Positions 1-6,320 of a stretch of 12,902 nucleotides of DNA are shown in pieces; the stretch's first letter is position 1, and every line of letters begins with the position of its first letter. Under the pieces are notes generated by a model. The model had not been told where the DNA came from and searched no databases. It worked only from the letters and a program-made list of their open reading frames with translations. The stretch is from JBJXGC01 sp046154545 (lineage in GTDB: Bacteria > Chloroflexota > Dehalococcoidia > Tepidiformales > Tepidiformaceae). The stretch is taken from contig JBJXGC010000066.1 of the NCBI GenBank assembly GCA_046154545.1, positions 1-12,902 of the forward strand, in the 5' to 3' direction. A program made the position numbers and the translations under genes.

Positions 1-1913
1 TACGCCCCGCCAGCGGCCGCCGCCACCGCGAACGACGGGCGCTCGATCCGGTCACGGACCTCAATCGCGTTCGGGGCGACCTCCTTACAGGCGCCGCAGA
101 GGACGCAGAGCGGATCCTCGACCGTCCACTGGCCATGCGCATCCTGGACGATGGCGCCAGTAGGGCAAATCTCGACCGCGTCGGGGAGCTGCTCGTCCGT
201 CTGCGAGCGGACCACATAGCGGATGAAGCCGGGCAACGTTCGCGTCGGGTCGATCTTGTCCTTGATCAGCGATTCAAGCTCGGGCCGGAAGGCCTTCATC
301 GCAAGCTTGATCGCGGTCGGGGTGAGCTGGCCATGCTGGCAATTCGACCAGACGAGGGTCTTCACGATGTCGTCCAGCTTGTCGAGGTCGCTCTCCCGTC
401 CGCCGCCAAGCGAGATCCGGCGCAGGATCTCGACCGCGCGCTGGCTGCCACCGTGGCAGGTGGTGCAGCGTCCACAGGACTCGTCCTCGCAAAACCCCGT
501 CATCCAGAGGACGAGGTCGAGGATGCTGGTGGTCTGGTCGAAGAAGCAGATGCCGCCGCCGCCGAGGAACATCCCGCGCTCGCGATACGGCCCGAGCTGA
601 AGGGGAAGGTCGATGTCCGAAGCCGGGAGCACGCCGGAAAGTGGCCCGCCCGGCTGGAAGCCCTTCAGCACGCTGCCTTCGCGCATCCCGCCGCCGAACT
701 GTTCCAGCATCTGGCGCATCGTGCCGGATCCGAATGGGATCTCGAAGACTCCGGCCCACTTGATCTGACCGGAGAGGCTGAACATCTTCGTGCCCTTCTC
801 CGGCTGCTCCTTGGGCGCGAGGTTGCTCCACCAGTCCGCGCCCTTCGCGAGGATGAGCGGCGCGTTCGCGTACGATTCGACGTTGTTCACGTTCGTCGGC
901 TTGTTCCAGAGGCCCGCCTGGGCCGGGAACGGCGGCTTGATCCGCGGCATCCCCCGGAAGCCATCGACGGAGTTGATCAGGCCGGTTTCGTCGCCGCAGA
1001 CATAGCTCCCGGCCCCCTTGAAGATGACGATGTCGAAGTCCCAGCCGAGGCCGAGGATGTCCTTGCCGAGCAGGCCGCACGCTTCCGCCTGCTTCACCGC
1101 AGTGCGCATCCGTTCGATGGCGAGCGGGTACTCGTAGCGGATGTAGACGTACGCCTCCCGGGCTCCACTCGCCCTTGCCGAGATCATCAGGCCCTCGAGG
1201 ATGAGGTGGGGGTCACTCTCCATCACGGTCCGGTTCACCCACGCCCCGGGGTCGCCCTCGTCGGCGTTGCAGACGAGGTACTTGGGCGCGGCCGTTGCCG
1301 TCCGGAGGAAGTCCCACTTGCGGCCGACCGGGAAGTTGGCGCCGCCCCGGCCACCGACGCCCGACTCGAGCATCTCCGCGATGATCTCCTCGTCCGTCAT
1401 ATCGAGCGCCCGGGCGAGCCCTTCGTAGCCGCCGAGGGCCATGTAATGCTGGATGTTCTCCGGGTCGATCGCCCCCATCTTGGCCATCAGGCGCCGCTCC
1501 TGGCCGCGCATGAAGGGATGGTCCGCGAGGAGGGGCACGCCCTCGCTGGCGTTCCCCTCGACCACGCCGATGGCCAGTTCGGGCACGTCCAGGCCCTGGA
1601 CCACGGCCCGCTCGATGAAGTCAGGCACACGGTCGGCCGTGACGTTGGCGTAGAGGACAGCGCGAGTGCCGCCAGCCGAGCGCACCGTGACACAGGGCTC
1701 CATCCAATTGAACCCCCAGGTGCCCGTGACCGTCACCTCGGCGTTGATCTGGCGTTCGGCGATGACCGTCCGGATGGCGTCGAGCGTGTCCTCGGCGCCG
1801 CGAGCGACGGACGAGGTGTCGATCACGACGCCGATGTGGACGCGGCCGCCCGACTTTTCCGCGGCCCAGGCCCGCCGCGCGTCTTCAATCAGTGCTGTCA
1901 GCGTGGGGTTCAT
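1..1913 (-). CDS. NuoF/HoxF-like NADH-binding flavoprotein subunit (partial, C-terminal end off window)
   Basis: Soluble-type NADH dehydrogenase flavoprotein subunit, expected to bind FMN and NAD(H) and pass electrons to Fe-S clusters; relatives sit in complex I, NAD-dependent hydrogenases and NAD-dependent formate dehydrogenases. 637 codons are visible and the frame is open at the left edge. Order: thioredoxin-like domain (about 24-110); flavin/NADH core with GRGGANFPVGRKW (188-200), NADEGDPG (216-223) and GAGSYVCGDETGL (300-312); [4Fe-4S] ligands C480, C483, C486 and C525 in the NuoF pattern ESCGRCTTC...C; C-terminal ferredoxin-like domain with C583 (CPTGAI) and C603/C606/C609. Odd: the N-terminal domain lacks its usual four Cys, and the ferredoxin domain keeps ligands for only one cluster (A613 replaces the last Cys). 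ATG at 1913 overlaps the upstream nuoE-like stop as ATGA. The electron partner (for example a formate dehydrogenase or hydrogenase large subunit) probably lies beyond the left edge; complex assignment is inference. Confidence 0.93.
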   Translation of the reverse strand, partial: MNPTLTALIEDARRAWAAEKSGGRVHIGVVIDTSSVARGAEDTLDAIRTVIAERQINAEVTVTGTWGFNWMEPCVTVRSAGGTRAVLYANVTADRVPDFIERAVVQGLDVPELAIGVVEGNASEGVPLLADHPFMRGQERRLMAKMGAIDPENIQHYMALGGYEGLARALDMTDEEIIAEMLESGVGGRGGANFPVGRKWDFLRTATAAPKYLVCNADEGDPGAWVNRTVMESDPHLILEGLMISARASGAREAYVYIRYEYPLAIERMRTAVKQAEACGLLGKDILGLGWDFDIVIFKGAGSYVCGDETGLINSVDGFRGMPRIKPPFPAQAGLWNKPTNVNNVESYANAPLILAKGADWWSNLAPKEQPEKGTKMFSLSGQIKWAGVFEIPFGSGTMRQMLEQFGGGMREGSVLKGFQPGGPLSGVLPASDIDLPLQLGPYRERGMFLGGGGICFFDQTTSILDLVLWMTGFCEDESCGRCTTCHGGSQRAVEILRRISLGGGRESDLDKLDDIVKTLVWSNCQHGQLTPTAIKLAMKAFRPELESLIKDKIDPTRTLPGFIRYVVRSQTDEQLPDAVEICPTGAIVQDAHGQWTVEDPLCVLCGACKEVAPNAIEVRDRIERPSFAVAAAAGGA

Positions 1914-2383
1914 TCGCCAGCCTTCACTTTCCGGGCCAGCCGGATGGCCGAGGCGACGGTGAGGTTCCCGGTGACCTTGCCGTTCACCCAGACCTGCGGC
2001 GCCTCGCTGCAGGTACCGTTGCACTGGGCCATGTGCAGGCCGTAGGCGTGGTCTTCGCTGTGCCCGCCGAGCGGCAGCTCCAGCACCTGTTGCATCGCCT
2101 CGCGAATGCGGTCGCCGCCGAGCAGTCGGCAGGCCGGTCCGCTGCACCAGGCGATTTCGCACTTCGGGGGCGGCGACGTGCGGAAGTCGCTGTAGAACGA
2201 GACCGCGCCGTAAATCAGCGCCGGAGTCGTGTTGAGCTGGCGCGCGATGACCTCGATAGCCGGGCGCGAGACGTAGCCGAAGCGCTCCTGGACCTTGTGC
2301 AAGGCCGGCATCACGTGGCCCTTGCCCTCTTCGAACTCAGCCACGGCGGCGCGCAATTCCTGGATGGTCGGCTCAGCCTGCAT
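1910..2383 (-). CDS. NuoE/FdsG/HoxE-like [2Fe-2S] subunit
   Basis: Thioredoxin-like ferredoxin subunit that partners the NuoF-like flavoprotein encoded directly downstream; it carries one [2Fe-2S] cluster in NADH-linked oxidoreductase complexes. The 157-residue protein has the family's N-terminal helical region (HKVQERFGYVS at about 29-39) and the four ligands C80, C85 (CSGPAC) and C121, C125 (CNGTC followed by SEAP). Length is normal. I chose ATG 2383 over GTG 2413 because the promoter's predicted transcription start lies near 2409, which would leave the GTG outside the mRNA, and because GGGGGA stands 7-8 nt upstream of the ATG. The stop TGA overlaps the ATG of the next gene (4-bp ATGA overlap), implying translational coupling and 1:1 assembly. 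Whether the pair belongs to complex I, a formate dehydrogenase or a hydrogenase cannot be told from this gene. Confidence 0.93.
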   Translation of the reverse strand: MQAEPTIQELRAAVAEFEEGKGHVMPALHKVQERFGYVSRPAIEVIARQLNTTPALIYGAVSFYSDFRTSPPPKCEIAWCSGPACRLLGGDRIREAMQQVLELPLGGHSEDHAYGLHMAQCNGTCSEAPQVWVNGKVTGNLTVASAIRLARKVKAGE

Positions 2384-2415
2384 GGGCTGTCCCCCGCTTG
2401 TGAAAGGTGCCACGA

Positions 2416-2443
2416 AGTATAAGCGGCGAAGCCATACGGTCAG
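2416..2443 (-). promoter_or_regulatory. Promoter of the nuoE/nuoF-like operon
   Basis: On the minus strand, CTGACC (2443-2438) and TATACT (2421-2416) are separated by 16 bp, matching sigma-70 -35/-10 consensus at 4/6 and 5/6. Predicted transcription start is near 2409, giving a leader of about 26 nt before ATG 2383. This is the cleanest two-box promoter in the window. Confidence 0.55.
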
Positions 2444-2476
2444 GTGTTCGAATGCCGCATGGGTCGCCCTCGAGAA

Positions 2477-2522
2477 TCCGGCGCCGCCGGACGCCGCGAG
2501 GCGCCGGGCAATGCCCGGCGCC
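2477..2522. terminator. Tandem GC hairpins between LLM gene and nuo promoter
   Basis: Two perfect inverted repeats lie side by side: TCCGGC-gcc-GCCGGA (2477-2491, 6-bp stem) and GGCGCCGGGC-aat-GCCCGGCGCC (2500-2522, 10-bp stem, 3-nt loop). They begin 28 nt past the LLM stop and end before the nuo promoter, which fits a transcription end for the leftward hydrolase/LLM unit. No T-tract follows on either strand, so this is not a textbook intrinsic terminator; a REP-like repeat or Rho-independent pause hairpin are alternatives. Confidence 0.4.
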
Positions 2523-2550
2523 CCATGACGTAGGTATGGTTGATCGGCGA

Positions 2551-3861
2551 CTAGGCCGGCCGCGCCGACGCGTTGATGCCCGCCATGGCGGCGCCGCCGC
2601 CAACCTCGAACGGGCTCTGAAGGTCCAGCGACTTGCCCATTTCGCGGACGGCCGGGATGACTTCCTCACCCATCAGGCGGAGGCTGCGCATCGCGTCGTC
2701 GTGGTTCATCGCGCCGTCTCCGTCCCAGAAGAAGATGCTCCCCGGGCGGATGTATTCGAGGACGTGCTTCACCTTCGGGATGACCGTGTCCGGCGTCCCC
2801 CAGATGATGCTCATCTTGTCCGTCTGCTGCTCAAACGTCCCCAGGTAGTCGGCCGCTTCCTGCTTCTGCTCGGCGGTGGCCGTCTTGTTGAAGTCCGCGC
2901 CGCGGCCGCGCGCCTGGGCAGCGGCGAAGCTCGTGACCGTGGGCAGCAGCGCCGTCCGCGACGTCAGCCCTGGCAGGTTCTGGATAGCGGCCCGGACGTT
3001 CCCCTGGTTCCCTTCGAGGAAGGGGTTGCTCGGGCCCTGGATGTACTTCCGGGCGGCCGCCTCGGCCAGCTCTTCCGTCTCATCCACATGCACCTTGAAG
3101 AGGTAGCCCTTGTGCTCGGTGCCGGATTCGTAGCCGTACTCGTTCTTCGCCTGGCTGGCGTAGTACTCGTACGACTGCTTCGTCGGCTCCAGTTCGGTCG
3201 CGAGCATGACGTAGGGGTAGCGGTTTTTCGCCGCCCAATCGACCGTGTTCTTCGACATGACGCCCGGGATCCAGATCGGGGGGTGCGGCTCCTGGTACGG
3301 CCGCGACCAGGGGTTCACGTAGCGGTAGTTGTAGTGGTCGCCCTCCCAGCGGAAGGGCCCAGGCGTCGTCCAGGCCTTCACCACGAAGTCATGGGCCTCC
3401 TGGAAGCGCTCCCAGTTGTAGGGCGCCTGTCCGTTGTGGGCGACGCTCTCACGGCCGGTGCCGCGGACCCAGCCGGTGACCAGGCGGCCCCGCGAGATCA
3501 TGTCGATCTCCGCAAGCTCCTCCGCCAGCCAGAGCGGGTCGTCCCAGATCGGGAGGACGTTCCCGAGGAGGACGATCTTCGCCCGCTTGGTGATGCGGGC
3601 GAGGATGGCGGCCTCGACATTCATCACGCCGCCCATGCAGAACGGGGTGCTGTGGTGCTCGTTCAGCATCAGGCCGTCGAAACCCATCTCCTCGGCGTAG
3701 ACCTTCTCATCGAGGTAGCGGTTATAGAGTTCGGCGCCCAGCTTGGGGTCGTACTGGCCGTTGCTGATGCCCAGGTCGGTGATGTCCCGGCCGGTGGCGC
3801 CGAAGTAACCCGAGCTGGGATCCTGGTACGGCCGTTCCGTGAAGTACCCAACAAAAACCAT
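2551..3861 (-). CDS. LLM-class flavin-dependent oxidoreductase (luciferase-like monooxygenase)
   Basis: Bacterial-luciferase-fold (TIM barrel) flavin oxidoreductase of 436 residues; family members use reduced FMN or F420 supplied by a separate reductase to oxygenate small organic substrates. Visible hallmarks are FDGLMLNEHHS (61-71), whose EHH triplet is typical of the alkanal-monooxygenase-like group, and DDPLWLAEELAEIDMISRGRL (107-127), the family's PxxxAExxAxxDxxSxGR signature. The EHH class suggests FMN rather than F420, but that is inference. No signal peptide or membrane segment; cytoplasmic. ATG 3861 has AAGGAG 8 nt upstream. The gene follows the hydrolase-fold gene by 26 bp and is surely cotranscribed with it. 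No flavin reductase is encoded in the window, so the reductant source is unknown. Substrate cannot be assigned. Confidence 0.93.
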   Translation of the reverse strand: MVFVGYFTERPYQDPSSGYFGATGRDITDLGISNGQYDPKLGAELYNRYLDEKVYAEEMGFDGLMLNEHHSTPFCMGGVMNVEAAILARITKRAKIVLLGNVLPIWDDPLWLAEELAEIDMISRGRLVTGWVRGTGRESVAHNGQAPYNWERFQEAHDFVVKAWTTPGPFRWEGDHYNYRYVNPWSRPYQEPHPPIWIPGVMSKNTVDWAAKNRYPYVMLATELEPTKQSYEYYASQAKNEYGYESGTEHKGYLFKVHVDETEELAEAAARKYIQGPSNPFLEGNQGNVRAAIQNLPGLTSRTALLPTVTSFAAAQARGRGADFNKTATAEQKQEAADYLGTFEQQTDKMSIIWGTPDTVIPKVKHVLEYIRPGSIFFWDGDGAMNHDDAMRSLRLMGEEVIPAVREMGKSLDLQSPFEVGGGAAMAGINASARPA

Positions 3862-3887
3862 GACAGTGCTCCTTTTCGTGTGACGGG

Positions 3888-4679
3888 CTAGGCTCGGGCG
3901 TGCGCGGCGATAAGTCCCGCGATCCGGGCCGGGTCTTCGAACTCGACGTAGTGCCCCGCGCCCGGGATGACCTCGAGCTTCGCGTTCGGAAGCGCGTCCC
4001 GGTACTGCTCACCGCAGACCGGCGGGATGACCTTGTCCTCGCTGCCCCAGATCAGCAACGTTGGCGTCGCCACATCCTGCAAGAGATGCGGCAAGTGGCG
4101 GTTGTACATATAAGGCTTCCAACAGACGCGCGCCGTCATCTCCCGGCTGAAGTCCCAGAGCTCTTTGACCGAAGCATCAGGTTCTTCGCCGAAGACGGCG
4201 TGGAAGGCCGCGTCGTCGCGAAAGCCCGCCGCCATGTACTCGTTCAGGTCCATCAGCATCCCGTCCATAATCTCGCCGTCTTTCGGCAGGATGCCGGCCG
4301 CGCCGACGAGGACGAGCTTCTTCAGGCGTGACGCATCCATCGTCGCTAGCTCGGCGGCTACGAAGCCACCGAAGCCGAAGCCGACCAGTGTCACGCGGTC
4401 GAGCTTCAGCTTCTCCAGCGTGTGGTTGACGAGGATGGCGAGGTCACGCGGGTCACGCGCCCATTCGGGCCGTTCCGACTGCCCGTAGCCTGGCATGTCC
4501 GGGGCTACGACGGAAAAGTTCTCGGCCAGACGTTCGTGGAGCGGAAGCCACCCCACACTCCCGGTCGAGTGGTGGAGCGTGACGATGGTGTCGCCCGATC
4601 CGCCGCGGAGCACGCGGGTCGCTTTCCCGGCAACCTGGACGCGTTCTTCGGTGTGGGCCTGGGTCGCAGTTGCGGCCAA
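3888..4679 (-). CDS. Alpha/beta-hydrolase-fold protein lacking the nucleophilic serine
   Basis: A 263-residue alpha/beta-hydrolase-fold protein, full length for the family. The oxyanion-region motif LHHSTGS (35-41), PDMPGYGQS (60-68), the acid at D215 (GSEDKVIP) and the histidine at H243 (GAGHYVEFEDP) are all in place. The nucleophile elbow reads LVGFGFGG (98-105), so the Ser of the usual GxSxGG is Gly102 (codon GGC at 4376-4374). It is therefore unlikely to act as a classical esterase; a lyase-like, cofactor-free or binding role is possible, as other members of this fold show. Start is TTG 4679, supported by a strong AGGAGGAGG about 7 nt upstream. It is first in a two-gene unit with the LLM monooxygenase (26-bp gap), suggesting it handles that enzyme's substrate or product. 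Function is not otherwise recognisable. Confidence 0.9.
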   Translation of the reverse strand: MAATATQAHTEERVQVAGKATRVLRGGSGDTIVTLHHSTGSVGWLPLHERLAENFSVVAPDMPGYGQSERPEWARDPRDLAILVNHTLEKLKLDRVTLVGFGFGGFVAAELATMDASRLKKLVLVGAAGILPKDGEIMDGMLMDLNEYMAAGFRDDAAFHAVFGEEPDASVKELWDFSREMTARVCWKPYMYNRHLPHLLQDVATPTLLIWGSEDKVIPPVCGEQYRDALPNAKLEVIPGAGHYVEFEDPARIAGLIAAHARA

Positions 4680-4696
4680 ACGGTACCTCCTCCTGG

Positions 4697-4715
4697 GGGC
4701 CGCAGTCCGCGGCCC
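4697..4715 (-). promoter_or_regulatory. Hairpin in the 5' leader of the hydrolase/LLM unit
   Basis: GGGCCGC-agtcc-GCGGCCC forms a perfect 7-bp stem with a 5-nt loop directly upstream of the strong ribosome site (about 4695-4687 on the minus strand). If transcription starts near 4723, behind the possible -10 TATGAT at 4735-4730, it lies within a leader of about 44 nt and could influence ribosome access or mRNA stability. Role is inference. Confidence 0.35.
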
Positions 4716-4729
4716 GTGCGATGGGCGCC

Positions 4730-4735
4730 ATCATA
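4730..4735 (-). promoter_or_regulatory. Possible -10 box for the hydrolase/LLM unit
   Basis: TATGAT (5/6 to TATAAT) on the minus strand, 50 bp upstream of the TTG start. No convincing -35 is visible at 16-18 bp (TACCAA is the nearest), so activator dependence or a wrong call are both possible. Confidence 0.35.
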
Positions 4736-4862
4736 GCGGCCTCTTGCATGGTTTGGTACTGCTGAACGACTGCTCCGAGCTTTTGGGGGCCGGTGGTGCG
4801 TCTGCGGTGTTCCGGCGGCCCGTCTCCCCGCGCAGATCCGCTCGGGTCAGCCGCCTCTCGCG

Positions 4863-4894
4863 CTTCGGCCGCAGGTTTCCCGGGGCGGCCGAAG
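4863..4894. promoter_or_regulatory. Perfect inverted repeat, candidate operator upstream of the kinase
   Basis: CTTCGGCCGC (4863-4872) and GCGGCCGAAG (4885-4894) are exact reverse complements separated by 12 nt, in the 277-bp divergent region between the hydrolase/LLM unit and the kinase. A weak possible -10 (TAGTGT, 4898-4903) for the kinase starts just after it, so the -35 zone would fall in the spacer. This geometry fits a dimeric repressor site better than a terminator, because no stop codon precedes it on either strand. No regulator gene is present in the window. Confidence 0.4.
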
Positions 4895-4956
4895 GTGTAG
4901 TGTTGCGCATCGCTCGCGCAGGACCTGAGCCTGGCGCGATTTGAAGGAGCGTCACG

Positions 4957-6279
4957 TTGCCTGACACCAACCCCGCACTCGAACTCCCACGGAGCCTCGC
5001 CGACGTGGACGCAACCTTCATGACCCGGGTCCTGCGCCAGGCTGGGGTCATCAGCGCGACGAACGAGGTGGTCTCCCAGCAGGAGAAGGGCGTCGGCATG
5101 ACGGCCGGCTACTTCTCGGAGATAAAGAAGGTGAAGTGCGCCTACAAGGATCCCACGGACGCCCAGGACTCGTTCGTGGTGAAGGCGTGGCCGCTCTTCG
5201 AGGTCATGCCGAAGGACGCCATCAAGGCGATGTTCATCAAGGACATCAAGTCCTATCTCTTCCCCACCGAGCGCTTCTACCCACACCCCAGGGCCTTCCT
5301 GGCGGCCTTCGACGAAGCGGGCGACCGCTGGGCGCTGGTCATGGAGGATGCCGACTCCTTCGCTGAGCACAAAGTCCACGAGAACGAGCTCAACCTCGAT
5401 GAAGTCATGAAGATGTTGCCGAAGCTGGTCGATGTCGCCGTCGCCTGGGAGGGCTGTCACGAAGGCCCGAAGGCTGACGAACTGGCCGGCCTGGCCGTCG
5501 ATTTCTGGGCCTCGGAGGCCAACCTCGCCCTCTACAAGGCCGTCATGCCCGGCGGTGCCAGGCTGTTCGACAAGTTCACCACCATAGAGGGGTCGAGTGT
5601 GGTTGGCTCGCCGACCTGGGACACCTACCTGGGCGGGCCGGGGATCTGCGAGCTGTTCACGAAGACGATCGACGCCTTCTTCGCGAGCGCCCATCCCTCC
5701 GGCGGCGCCACCTGCACCCTCGCCCATGGAGACTTCCGCGGCGACAACATCTTTTTCTGCGAACCCAACGCCCAGTACCCCGACGGCTGGCTCTGTATCG
5801 ACTTCCAGCTCCTCTTCCGCGGCCCAATCCCTTCCGACCTGGCCTATCTGATGAACAGCGGTTCGGTGCTCCCGGAGGTATACGCCAGCGAGAACGTGGA
5901 GAAGGTCCTGCACTCCTTCTACGAACAGTTCATGGCGAAGACGAAGGTCTACAAGGACTACACCTACGAGAAATTCCGAAGCGAGTACGCGACGATGGCG
6001 ACCGTCCTCTTCGTCTACTACGTGGGCATGGGCGCAGCCATCTGGCAACAGGCGGCCACCGGCGAAGGCCAGGCGTCGCGGGTCGAGCTAGGTCCAAATG
6101 TCGTCACCGAGGCGGACCTTACGCCGGAAGAGCGGCGGCAGCGCATGTGGTGGGGCAAGACGTTGGCAAACCTGCGCGAGAACTTCAAGGCGTTCGGCCT
6201 GTACGACCAGTTGAAGGGCCTTCCTGAGAACCTGGAAGGCCTCGGCCCGTGGACCGACCTCCCGCCCCACCTGAAGTAG
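4957..6279 (+). CDS. CHK/aminoglycoside-phosphotransferase-like small-molecule kinase
   Basis: Protein-kinase-like-fold phosphotransferase (440 residues), expected to move the ATP gamma-phosphate to a hydroxyl on a small molecule. Visible: candidate ATP-binding Lys K76 in FVVKAW; hinge-like LVMEDAD (127-133); catalytic loop LAHGDFRGDNIFF (255-267) with H257, D259 and N264; metal-binding D282 in CIDFQ, followed by GPIPSDLAYLM. The IDFQ..SDLAYL arrangement resembles the EcKinase/DUF1679 (CHK) branch more than true antibiotic kinases, so resistance should not be assumed; sugars, sterols or acyl-linked alcohols are possible substrates. Start is TTG 4957, with GAAGGAG 7 nt upstream. It is divergent from the hydrolase/LLM unit and convergent with the SDR gene (41-bp gap). 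Substrate unknown. Confidence 0.85.
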   Translation: MPDTNPALELPRSLADVDATFMTRVLRQAGVISATNEVVSQQEKGVGMTAGYFSEIKKVKCAYKDPTDAQDSFVVKAWPLFEVMPKDAIKAMFIKDIKSYLFPTERFYPHPRAFLAAFDEAGDRWALVMEDADSFAEHKVHENELNLDEVMKMLPKLVDVAVAWEGCHEGPKADELAGLAVDFWASEANLALYKAVMPGGARLFDKFTTIEGSSVVGSPTWDTYLGGPGICELFTKTIDAFFASAHPSGGATCTLAHGDFRGDNIFFCEPNAQYPDGWLCIDFQLLFRGPIPSDLAYLMNSGSVLPEVYASENVEKVLHSFYEQFMAKTKVYKDYTYEKFRSEYATMATVLFVYYVGMGAAIWQQAATGEGQASRVELGPNVVTEADLTPEERRQRMWWGKTLANLRENFKAFGLYDQLKGLPENLEGLGPWTDLPPHLK

Positions 6280-6320
6280 CCGCTGCCGCCGGTTCGACCG
6301 CCCTCCACGGTGCCCGAAGC

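Noticed and set aside
135..2045. 636-codon plus-strand open frame across the nuoF-like gene
   Set aside because: Antisense shadow; the minus strand encodes an unbroken NuoF-like protein with all core motifs.
2438..2460. T-loop-like GTTCGAAT suggesting a tRNA near the nuo promoter
   Set aside because: Flanking bases do not form a T stem and no anticodon or acceptor arm can be folded around it.
2407..3891. 494-codon plus-strand frame opposite the LLM gene
   Set aside because: Shadow of the LLM coding frame; no recognisable domain and no ribosome site.
4453..6048. 531-codon open frame on the minus strand, antisense to the kinase
   Set aside because: It is the GC-driven shadow of the kinase and hydrolase genes; composition is low-complexity Gly/Val/Arg/Glu with no family motif, whereas the plus-strand frame has clear kinase motifs and a ribosome site.
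4957..6279. Reading the kinase as an aminoglycoside-resistance gene
   Set aside because: The IDFQ/SDLAYL pattern and length resemble the CHK/EcKinase branch; nothing supports an antibiotic substrate.
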